From the NCBI RefSeq assembly GCF_000332135.1, contig NZ_KB235896.1, positions 4,270,356 through 4,334,355 of the forward strand: a stretch of DNA of 64,000 bases. Direction: 5' to 3'. The position numbers and the translations under genes were made by a program. Source of the DNA: Anabaena sp. PCC 7108 (GTDB taxonomy: Bacteria > Cyanobacteriota > Cyanobacteriia > Cyanobacteriales > Nostocaceae). The first letter of the stretch is position 1, and every line of letters begins with the position of its first letter. A model generated the notes under the pieces. The model did no database searches. It saw only the letters and a program-made list of their open reading frames with translations, and was not told the origin of the DNA. Positions 54,655-61,546 of the stretch are shown in pieces.

Positions 54655-54681
54655 TCCCGGACTTATTGGAGAAGTCCGGGA
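54655..54681. terminator. Bidirectional hairpin between convergent genes
   Basis: TCCCGGACTT-ATTGGAG-AAGTCCGGGA, a perfect 10-bp stem 22 bp after the CPBP stop and facing the GGR gene. No T-run on either side; probably a shared 3' end structure. TACGAATTACG direct repeats follow (54690-54745). Confidence 0.55.
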
Positions 54682-54752
54682 CATGAGAGTAATTACGAAT
54701 TACGTTAGCGTAGCTCTCCCGAAGGGAGCATTACGAATTACGAAATTATTAC

Positions 54753-55874
54753 CTAACCGCCAAAACCAGGGATTAAACGTTTCAATGCGCGACCGGCAAC
54801 ATCACCATAGCGCAATTCACCACAAAGGATTTTACCCATGATTTGAGCGCCGGAGGGACGTTTAACACCCACTTTGTAACCAATACCAGGGAAACGATAA
54901 AATGCTCCGGCTAACTTTTGCGCCCAAGCCATTTCTGAACCCCATTGCTCGTTAACGGCGTTACTGTAGTTTTCTAAAGCATTGATATCGCCACTAAGAG
55001 CATCGTTGATGGATGCTGCTGCTAGGACACCACTAAAAATAGAGGGACGAATACCTTCGGCGGTAAAGGGATCAACTACACAAGCGGCTTCACCTGCTAA
55101 AACGGCGTTTTGGGTATGCAGCTTTTGGTTTCCATCCCAAATACACAGAGGATGACCATACTGCTTGCTATTTGTGACATTAACATTAAAAGATTTGGCG
55201 TATTCATCTAAAATTTTCTTAAAATCCTGGGGTTCGCCACCAATAAATGTACCAACGCCGATAGAATAACCGTCAGCTTTGGGGAAGTTCCAGATATAGC
55301 CGTTTTTAACTAAGCCAAACTCAAAGTGAATTGTGGATTTTTTCTCTACATTGGCGGGAATTTCTGCTTCTAATGCTCCGGCTAATCGGCGTTTACGGTC
55401 TTTGAAGCCGAGCCATTTTGCCATTGATCCCTTTGCGCCATCAGCAGCGATTAAGTAGCGACCTGTGACGGATCCGTTAGCTGTATTAACTTGCCAATGA
55501 TCGGTTTTAAATTCGATGCCTGTAACTTCTGTATTATCTCGTAGTTCAGCCCCTTGGCTTTGAGCTTGCTGTACTAAGAAATGGTCGAAAACATCCCGTC
55601 GCACCATCCAGACTGGTTCTTTAGTGGCAATTTTGGCTTCTACGGGATCGCCTAATTTCCAAGTGAAGCGGAGAGAGTCAGCTTTGACAGAAATTGCGGG
55701 GCTAAAGTCAAAGTCAAACCATTGTGCGATCGCTGGTGACACACCACCACCACAAGGTTTATATCGGGGCAGGGATTCTTTTTCCAGAACTAAGACTGAG
55801 CGTCCCCGCTTGGCTAAATGATATGCTGCTGTTCCACCCGCAGGGCCAGCACCGATGATGATGCAGTCGTACAT
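54753..55874 (-). CDS. Geranylgeranyl reductase family FAD protein
   Basis: A 373-residue flavoprotein: FAD-binding IIGAGPAGGTAAYHLAKRG at residue 5, PCGGGVSPA loop, IAADGAKGSMAKWLG and AGEAACVVDPFTAEGIRPSIFSG. It is shorter than true ChlP (about 405 residues), so it is likely a paralogue acting on another prenyl chain (archaeal-type or carotenoid/quinone related) and not the chlorophyll enzyme itself. Confidence 0.87.
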   Translation of the reverse strand: MYDCIIIGAGPAGGTAAYHLAKRGRSVLVLEKESLPRYKPCGGGVSPAIAQWFDFDFSPAISVKADSLRFTWKLGDPVEAKIATKEPVWMVRRDVFDHFLVQQAQSQGAELRDNTEVTGIEFKTDHWQVNTANGSVTGRYLIAADGAKGSMAKWLGFKDRKRRLAGALEAEIPANVEKKSTIHFEFGLVKNGYIWNFPKADGYSIGVGTFIGGEPQDFKKILDEYAKSFNVNVTNSKQYGHPLCIWDGNQKLHTQNAVLAGEAACVVDPFTAEGIRPSIFSGVLAAASINDALSGDINALENYSNAVNEQWGSEMAWAQKLAGAFYRFPGIGYKVGVKRPSGAQIMGKILCGELRYGDVAGRALKRLIPGFGG

Positions 55875-55989
55875 AATGGCTGAATTTTTGCTTTCTATTT
55901 TAATTAGTTGATTTTCCAGTATAGATAAGCATTTAGGTTTTTTGATGAATTTTTAGTGAATAAAAATTTCTTACCTTGTTCTTTACAAT

Positions 55990-56085
55990 AAGCGATGCCT
56001 TCGGCGTATCTCTTCGGGGAAGCAAGCGGAGCGCAGCATCTCAGAGAGAGCGCAGCTATCGCGTAGCGTCCTAGAGGCATTTGCA
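55990..56085. repeat. Dispersed GC-rich palindromic repeat
   Basis: CGATGCCTTCGGCGTATC..., GAAGCAAGCGGAGCGCAGC and AGCTATCGCGTAGCGTCC form overlapping short hairpins typical of Nostocales repeats between the GGR and DUF29 genes. Confidence 0.5.
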
Positions 56086-56115
56086 TTTAGAAAAACTATA
56101 ATCAAAGTAAAAGCT

Positions 56116-56580
56116 ATGGAAACAGCCATGTCTTTGTTAAAGACTCATTCCCCAACCCCATATGAAACCGACTACTTGCAATGGATAGAAACAACTGTGG
56201 CAAAATTGCAAAGTCAGGACTACGCAAATGTAGACTGGGAAAACCTCATTGAAGAAATTGGCGACATGGGAAGGAGTGAGCGCAAAAGTCTGAAAAGTAA
56301 TCTGATTGTCATTCTACTGCATTTGCTTAAATGGCAATTTCAGCCTGACAAGAGAAGCGGTAGCTGGGAAGGAAGTATCATTGAACATCGTAGACGTGTT
56401 CAAGAATCTCTCCAGGATTCTCCTAGCCTCAAACCCTATCTGGAGAGCATTTTTACAGAATGTTATACACAAGCAGTTAAGCAAGCAAAAGCTGAAACGG
56501 GTTTACCAGTGGAATCTTTTCCTGTGATATGTCCATATCATTTAACAGAAGTAACAGAGGATGATTTTTTACCTCAATAA
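56116..56580 (+). CDS. DUF29 domain protein (third of three)
   Basis: A 154-residue DUF29 protein: TDYLQWIETTVAKLQSQDYA, VDWENLIEEIGDMGRSERKS, HLLKWQFQPDKRSG and CPYHLTEVTEDDF. It is more like the 31325 copy than the 31768 copy. It stands alone 24 kb from the other two. A second ATG at 56128 is an alternative start. Confidence 0.88.
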   Translation: METAMSLLKTHSPTPYETDYLQWIETTVAKLQSQDYANVDWENLIEEIGDMGRSERKSLKSNLIVILLHLLKWQFQPDKRSGSWEGSIIEHRRRVQESLQDSPSLKPYLESIFTECYTQAVKQAKAETGLPVESFPVICPYHLTEVTEDDFLPQ

Positions 56581-56651
56581 AACAGGGAAAAGGCAGGGAG
56601 GAGACTAACTTCTATCCTGGAGTAAATCAGTAGTTCCCCCCACCTAAGAAT

Positions 56652-57200
56652 TTAGACGGTGGTGATGTCTTTTTCTTTGTCTGCCAATAATTCATCAATT
56701 CTGGCAGTGTACTTGTTTGTCAGTTTTTGCAGTTTGTCTTGCTGATCTCGTGATTCGTCTTCGGAAACTTCCGCAGCTTTTTCCTGTTTACGAATCGAGT
56801 CGAGGGCATCACGGCGGATATTGCGAATGCCTACCCGACCTTCTTCAGCATACTTAGCAGCCATTTTGACAAATTCTTTCCGGCGATCGCTTGTCAAAGG
56901 CGGAATATTCAGCCGAATTACAGAACCGTCATTACTGGGGGTTATACCTATATCTGACAAAGAAATTGCTTTTTCAACTATGTTGAGACTGCTCTTATCG
57001 TAAGGCTGAATCAGGATTGTTGAAGCATCAGGGGTGCTGATATTTGCTAGAGATTTCAAAGCCGTGGGTGTACCGTAATATTCCACCTGTACCTTATCTA
57101 GTAGACTCGCATTGGCGCGACCAGTGCGAATGGTATTAAAAGCTCGTTGAGTTGCCTCAACGGTATGTTGCATCTTACTTTCAGCTTCAGCTAATTTCAC
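56652..57200 (-). CDS. frr: Ribosome recycling factor
   Basis: About 182 residues from the GTG at 57200 (GGGAGG six bases upstream); an ATG 15 bases earlier would overlap that site. RRF hallmarks: [31 protein letters not shown] and [14 protein letters not shown]. It overlaps the pyrH end by 14 bases, so the two are coupled. It recycles ribosomes after termination with EF-G. Confidence 0.95.
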   Translation of the reverse strand: MKLAEAESKMQHTVEATQRAFNTIRTGRANASLLDKVQVEYYGTPTALKSLANISTPDASTILIQPYDKSSLNIVEKAISLSDIGITPSNDGSVIRLNIPPLTSDRRKEFVKMAAKYAEEGRVGIRNIRRDALDSIRKQEKAAEVSEDESRDQQDKLQKLTNKYTARIDELLADKEKDITTV

Positions 57201-57915
57201 AAGAACCTCCCACAAGGGTACCGATAGATTCTCCCATTACTGCTCGGTGGATGTTACCTCGCACCGTTAAGTCAAATACAAGAATGGGAATATTATTTTC
57301 TTTACACAAGGCAATTGCGGTGCTATCCATGACTCGCAAATCTTTAGTCAAAACATGGGCATAGGTGAGGGTTTTATAACGCTTGGCATCAGGATAAATT
57401 TCGGGATCAGCGTCGTAGATTCCGTCTACTTTGGTGGCTTTAAAAATCACTTCTGCATCAATTTCAGCTGCTCTTAAAGCGGCAGTAGTATCTGTAGTAA
57501 AAAATGGATTTCCCGAACCTGCACCAAAAATTACCACCCGCCCTTTTTCGAGATGACGGATGGCACGACGACGAATATACGGTTCTGCTAATTCTTGCAT
57601 AGCGATCGCAGTTTGTACCCGCGTCTGTATCCCTATTCGTTCTAGCGAGTCTTGGAGCGTCATGGCATTCATTACCGTGGCAATCATTCCTATGTAGTCA
57701 GCGGCTGCCCTGTCCATACCTGCTGATGCCGCTTTGACACCTCGAAAAATATTGCCGCCGCCAACGACTATAGCGATTTGAACGCCTGTGGCTACCACCT
57801 CTCCTACCTCTGCAGCTATTTCTTTGACCACTTCTGGATCAATACCATAGCCCATGTTGCCCATCAAGGCTTCACCACTCAGTTTAAGTAAAACCCGTCG
57901 GTAATTCGTTCCCAT
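57187..57915 (-). CDS. pyrH: UMP kinase
   Basis: About 242 residues from [19 protein letters not shown], the normal bacterial start; an upstream in-frame extension is not supported. Motifs: [41 protein letters not shown] and [10 protein letters not shown]. It phosphorylates UMP to UDP. The pyrH-frr order is conserved in bacteria. Confidence 0.96.
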   Translation of the reverse strand: MGTNYRRVLLKLSGEALMGNMGYGIDPEVVKEIAAEVGEVVATGVQIAIVVGGGNIFRGVKAASAGMDRAAADYIGMIATVMNAMTLQDSLERIGIQTRVQTAIAMQELAEPYIRRRAIRHLEKGRVVIFGAGSGNPFFTTDTTAALRAAEIDAEVIFKATKVDGIYDADPEIYPDAKRYKTLTYAHVLTKDLRVMDSTAIALCKENNIPILVFDLTVRGNIHRAVMGESIGTLVGGSCEIS

Positions 57916-57996
57916 GAAGTTTCGCTTTATCAAAAAAGTTGCAATTGCCTCCAATTTAAGATAGCAGTACAATGACTATCTGTGTCTAGTTCTGGT

Positions 57997-58650
57997 TTAT
58001 TTCCGCCAGACTAATGGCGTACCAACTGGTTGTGTTTGTACTGGCTGAATTTCCTGACCTTGAAATAAAGCTGCGATCGCATTTCTTAAATAATCTGTTC
58101 CCTCTGCTAATGGATCTTGCGGATGATTATCAATTTGACCTTTATAACGCAAAATTCCATTGTGATCGATTAAAAAAGCTGTTGGTGTGATGATAGCACC
58201 TAAGCTACAAGTCACATCCTGGGTTGAGTCCCATAGGTAAGGGAAGTTTAACTCATGGTGCTGGGCAAAAGCTTTCATCTTCTCAAAGTTTGACCCAGAG
58301 CTAAAGTCTTCCCCATTTTTAACATCATTATTATGGGCATGACTACCATTTAATCCGATCAATGTGAATTCATTAGGGGAAAATTCCGCTTGAATACTCT
58401 TCAGTCTACTTACGTACAACTCTACATAAGGACAGTAGTTACACATCGAGATGACACATACTGACCGTAAATTTTCTAAATAACGGCTGAGATGGTGTAC
58501 ACGCTCATCAACTCCTGGTAACTCAAAATCTGGTGAATAGCTGCCGATGGGTGTATCAATTGTTTCTAGTAAACTCATCTTCTCTTGCCCGAAGGAACTA
58601 GGAACAAAAACTTTTTCAAAATTAGCGTTAGTTTCTAACTGTAAAACCAC
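57997..58650 (-). CDS. Thioredoxin-like peroxiredoxin-fold protein
   Basis: A 217-residue protein of the AhpC/TSA (redoxin) superfamily: TPIGSYSPDFELPGVDE, a CxxC pair in CNYCPYV (near residue 91), GLNGSHAHNND, and VTCSLGAIITPTAFLIDHNG. The CPYV-type site is that of the 'thioredoxin family protein' widespread in cyanobacteria. Substrate unknown. It starts at GTG; an ATG at 58578 is a possible shorter start. Confidence 0.82.
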   Translation of the reverse strand: MVLQLETNANFEKVFVPSSFGQEKMSLLETIDTPIGSYSPDFELPGVDERVHHLSRYLENLRSVCVISMCNYCPYVELYVSRLKSIQAEFSPNEFTLIGLNGSHAHNNDVKNGEDFSSGSNFEKMKAFAQHHELNFPYLWDSTQDVTCSLGAIITPTAFLIDHNGILRYKGQIDNHPQDPLAEGTDYLRNAIAALFQGQEIQPVQTQPVGTPLVWRK

Positions 58651-58814
58651 GCTTTAGCATTTGTTTTATATCCAATTAATTTTATATACTAATTTAGCAG
58701 GCGTAAATTGTAAAACTACTCAATCTAGTACTAGTGCTATTTTCATCATCCAAGAGTATATTTTTTATGTAAATCTTCCTTAAAAATAGTGTAAAAGCAC
58801 CACATAAATTTTCT

Positions 58815-59708
58815 ATGACAAATTCTACAGACGCACTTACATCCACCAAAACCTGGAGTTGGCAAGGTTTTCCCATCTGTTACCAAACCCAAGGAATTAG
58901 TGGACCTGCGGTGATTTTGGTACATGGCTTTGGTGCGTCCTGGGGACACTGGCGCAAAAATATACCAATTTTGGCAAAAACTTGTCGGATTTATGCTATT
59001 GATTTGATTGGCTTTGGTGGTTCAGCTAAACCTGTACCTGGCCAGACAATTACCTATACATTAGAAACTTGGGGACAACAAGTAGCTGATTTTTGTCGAG
59101 AAGTGGTGGGTGAACCTGCTTTTTTAGTAGGTAATTCTATTGGTTGTATTGTCGCAATGCAAGCTGCGGTAATTAACCCAGATATGGCTTTAGGAACTGC
59201 GTTACTTAACTGTTCTTTGCGGTTATTGCATGATCGTAAACGCGCTACTTTACCGTGGACAAAAAGGTTTGGTGCGCCGATTTTACAAAAGTTTTTATCT
59301 ATTAAAGCAGTAGGTGATTTCTTTTTTAGTCAATTAGCTCAACCAAAAACAGTCAAAAAAATTCTTTTACAGGCTTATGCTAACGGAGAAACGGTAACAG
59401 ATGAATTAATAGATATTTTGATGACACCGGCAAAAGATCCTGGTGCTGCTGCTGTATTTTTAGCTTTTACTGCTTATTCTAGTGGACCTTTAGCGGAAGA
59501 ATTATTACCTATAATATCTTGTCCAGTAATTATTTTATGGGGAACGGCTGACCCGTGGGAACCTATTAATTTAGGTAGAGAGTTAGCCAATTTTCCCCAA
59601 GTACAAAAGTTTATTCCTTTAGAAGGTGTGGGACATTGCCCTCAAGACGAAGCTCCTGAGTTAGTAAATCCGATTTTACAACATTGGATTACTGAGCAAC
59701 TCCAATAA
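58815..59708 (+). CDS. Alpha/beta fold hydrolase
   Basis: A 297-residue alpha/beta hydrolase: oxyanion HGFGASWGHWRKN, nucleophile Ser in GNSIGCIVAM (near 112), acid in WGTADPWEPI (near 256) and His in GVGHCPQDEA (near 280). A typical set for a soluble esterase or C-C hydrolase; cyanobacterial relatives occur in chlorophyll or lipid pathways. The substrate is not known. Confidence 0.87.
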   Translation: MTNSTDALTSTKTWSWQGFPICYQTQGISGPAVILVHGFGASWGHWRKNIPILAKTCRIYAIDLIGFGGSAKPVPGQTITYTLETWGQQVADFCREVVGEPAFLVGNSIGCIVAMQAAVINPDMALGTALLNCSLRLLHDRKRATLPWTKRFGAPILQKFLSIKAVGDFFFSQLAQPKTVKKILLQAYANGETVTDELIDILMTPAKDPGAAAVFLAFTAYSSGPLAEELLPIISCPVIILWGTADPWEPINLGRELANFPQVQKFIPLEGVGHCPQDEAPELVNPILQHWITEQLQ

Positions 59709-59753
59709 TCTATGCTCAGACTTAACAAACCATAACTAAAATGTCGAAAAACT

Positions 59754-59876
59754 CAATACCTTGTCCAAATCGAAAAAAGTCTTTATTTGTAGGTTGGTTT
59801 GTTCGCATGAAACCCAACAAATGCGTCGGGTTGCGTTGTCGCTTAACCCAACCTACAAAAAATGGACAAGATATTG
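59754..59876. repeat. MITE-like element, family C copy 2
   Basis: A complete 123-bp copy: CAATACCTTGTCCAAAT at the left, TGGACAAGATATTG at the right, with AACCCAACAAATGCGTCGGG in the core. It and the family D copy occupy the 330 bases after the hydrolase gene. Confidence 0.8.
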
Positions 59877-59883
59877 AAAAATA

Positions 59884-59965
59884 ATACCGTTTTTTTATGA
59901 AGATGCAATTTATCCGTTGTTGTAAAGACGTTTCATGGAACGTCTCTACTAAATAAATTTGGCGC
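59884..59965 (-). repeat. Dispersed 82-bp repeat, family D copy 2 (inverted relative to copy 1)
   Basis: The reverse complement matches 9445-9526 end to end, with the same length. It lies seven bases after the family C copy. Confidence 0.75.
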
Positions 59966-60038
59966 AGCTTCACATAGAATTGGGATAAGACTATCAAAGA
60001 TAGCTTAGTTTGTAGACTTTAACTACTAAAAAAGATTT

Positions 60039-60239
60039 TTAATCGCCGTAGTTAGAGTTACTTTGAAAACGTTTATTACAACTGTTATAGGGTTTAGGTT
60101 GATCATATTGTTGGTAGTCTTCAGAACATTTCTTAGGTTGATAACAAGAGGGCATCTGGTAACATCCTCCAGATAAAAGCTGCTGTTCTTCAGCAGATAG
60201 TTCTACAATTAAGTTAGATAGATTCTGTTGAACTGACAT
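60039..60239 (-). CDS. Double-glycine leader precursor peptide 1 (Cys/Tyr-rich core)
   Basis: A 66-residue protein. The leader (residues 1-25) has SNLIVELSAEEQQLLSGG, a typical GG cleavage site for C39 peptidases. The 41-residue predicted core starts at Cys26 and contains Cys 26, 32, 38 and 54, with many Tyr, Gln, Pro and Asn (CYQMPSCYQPKKC). No lanthipeptide or other modification enzyme is seen in the window, so the mature form may be disulfide-bonded. GAGGCAC precedes the ATG. Confidence 0.8.
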   Translation of the reverse strand: MSVQQNLSNLIVELSAEEQQLLSGGCYQMPSCYQPKKCSEDYQQYDQPKPYNSCNKRFQSNSNYGD

Positions 60240-60298
60240 AATTATGTGCCTCAGTTTAGGGAATTGTTTTCTTTTTAATTAAGTAGGAAAAAGGAAAA

Positions 60299-60412
60299 AT
60301 GTAAGGGTTATCTCTAGTAGTTTTATTGGTAGTATTTGGAAGTTTAATTTCATCCTGTAATAAAACATCTGCGATAACCCAACTTTCTCAAAAGTTAATT
60401 TTTTTGAGGTAG
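60299..60412 (+). pseudogene. Possible broken small lipoprotein ORF
   Basis: After AAGGAAAA the ATG is followed at once by TAA. The frame then reads LSLVVLLVVFGSLISSCNK for a lipoprotein signal and continues to TAG at 60410-60412. A good ribosome site, ATG and lipobox broken by one stop look like a decayed gene, but the region is short and chance is possible. It is antisense in orientation to the precursor genes. Confidence 0.3.
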
Positions 60413-60489
60413 TTATATCAGCTTCCTCTTCCCCCTAGAAAATACTAGATTGAAATTAAATGGCTACCCCATTTGCGGGTTTTATCCAC

Positions 60490-60702
60490 TTAAAATCTCC
60501 CCTGTCTATCTCTCTCAAAATCAAAATCACGTCCTCTATCACCTCTATCGCCTCTATCGCCTCTATCAGAATAGTTTTCATAGGGTCCATAGGTATAGCA
60601 GATTATTGGTCTTGAACTATACCTTTGTCCTCCAGAAAGAAGTTGTTGCTGATCTGCGGATAACTCCACAAGTAAATCAGCTTGAATATTTTGATTTGAC
60701 AT
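60490..60702 (-). CDS. Double-glycine leader precursor peptide 2 (RGD-repeat core)
   Basis: 70 residues from MSNQNIQADLLVELSADQQ. The leader to LLSGG (residue 25) is nearly the same as in precursor 1. The core QRYSSRPIICYTYGPYENY is followed by SDRGDRGDRGDRGRDFDF, a tandem of DRG units encoded by a 9-bp DNA repeat. It ends ERDRQGRF. TTGAGGCT precedes the ATG; the ATG at 60726 is less likely. The transporter upstream is the likely exporter. Confidence 0.8.
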   Translation of the reverse strand: MSNQNIQADLLVELSADQQQLLSGGQRYSSRPIICYTYGPYENYSDRGDRGDRGDRGRDFDFERDRQGRF

Positions 60703-60967
60703 GATTGTTAGCCTCAATTTATGCAAGAGGTGAATGACCTCTATACTTCTTTTATAAAGATTTTTTCTGGGAAATAAATGATTCCTTAGTTATAAATTAA
60801 TATGATTTAAAATTGTCCTTAGGTCATATATTTACTTAGACCAAGTTATTGCTTCTAACTCATGTTTGATTTACCTAATTAAAGCAAAATAATTATATAC
60901 TTTTTTGTATTTACAAAAATATTTATTAATTAATTAGGCAATAAGAAATGTAGAGAATAGTTCATCT

Positions 60968-61017
60968 CTACAAAAAGATGTTAAAGTTTAAAATAGCTAT
61001 TTTATGAAAATAGGTTA
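60968..61017 (+). repeat. 50-bp direct repeat, copy 1
   Basis: From CTACAAAAAGATG to AAATAGGTTA; identical to 61130-61179. The two copies bracket a truncated family A element, and the second overlaps the 3' end of precursor 3. Confidence 0.95.
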
Positions 61018-61022
61018 TTGAC

Positions 61023-61129
61023 AGGACTTACGCAACTGCCACATTGGTAGGGTGCGTCAGATATCAACAATTTGTTTATTTGCAGGATTTATGCAATCTG
61101 ACGCACCCTACAACAGATTTTTAGTGTGA
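61023..61129. repeat. Truncated MITE-like element, family A copy 5
   Basis: Left end AGGACTTACGCAA is intact; the core (TAGGGTGCGTCAGATATC ...) ends with TTAGTGTGAC and the last 14-15 bases of the right inverted repeat are missing. It is sandwiched between 50-bp direct repeats. Confidence 0.8.
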
Positions 61130-61179
61130 CTACAAAAAGATGTTAAAGTTTAAAATAGCTATTTTATGAAAATAGGTTA
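61130..61179 (+). repeat. 50-bp direct repeat, copy 2
   Basis: Identical to 60968-61017. Its right part forms the stop and last codons of precursor 3 (61164 onwards). Confidence 0.95.
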
Positions 61180-61475
61180 CTGAGAAAACTAGGTAATAGA
61201 TTACTCAATCTATCACCACTAGAACTAATTGTTAGAAACCCAAACGTGAAAGAAAATGCTAAAGTGATTTGGGATAATTTATATTTGGTAGTTTGTGAAG
61301 TAGAATCACCTGAAGCGAGAGTTAAATCACTTTTTCCTTCAGTTTCAATATCGGTTTTTTGGAAGAATAAATTACCTTCACCGAATATACCTAATCTAGG
61401 AGATATTTGTCCACCAATGAGAGATTCTTGTTCTTTATCAGAAAGATATCTAAATAACTGAGTATTCTTAGGCAT
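61164..61475 (-). CDS. Double-glycine leader precursor-like protein 3
   Basis: 103 residues. The N-terminus TQLFRYLSDKEQESLIGGQ resembles the other two leaders (LSxxEQ.SL.GG) with the GG at 21-22. The predicted core of 81 residues is larger and has a hydrophobic segment (SQITLAFSFTFGFLTISS); no Cys. AAGGAGTAATAAT precedes the ATG. It lies 71 bp after the transporter on the same strand and probably shares its mRNA. It could be a secreted partner or immunity-type protein, not a bacteriocin. Confidence 0.7.
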   Translation of the reverse strand: MPKNTQLFRYLSDKEQESLIGGQISPRLGIFGEGNLFFQKTDIETEGKSDLTLASGDSTSQTTKYKLSQITLAFSFTFGFLTISSSGDRLSNLLPSFLSNLFS

Positions 61476-61546
61476 ATTATTACTCCTTGCATAAGTAAGT
61501 AGTTTGGGTTAAGCGATAGGGCAATAAAAACTTTGATAATATTAGT

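Larger units (their letters stand above)
60703..61163. other. Gene-free spacer in the bacteriocin cluster
   Basis: 461 bases between precursors 2 and 3. It holds the leader of precursor 2, then an AT-rich part with no supported gene, then two 50-bp direct repeats (60968-61017 and 61130-61179) with a truncated family A element between them. Confidence 0.6.

Noticed and set aside
54753-55874. Calling the geranylgeranyl-reductase-family gene chlP
   Set aside because: The length and motif context fit the wider family, and true ChlP is usually longer; the name was left open.
59722-59997. 91-residue minus-strand frame after the hydrolase gene
   Set aside because: It is made of two dispersed repeats (families C and D).
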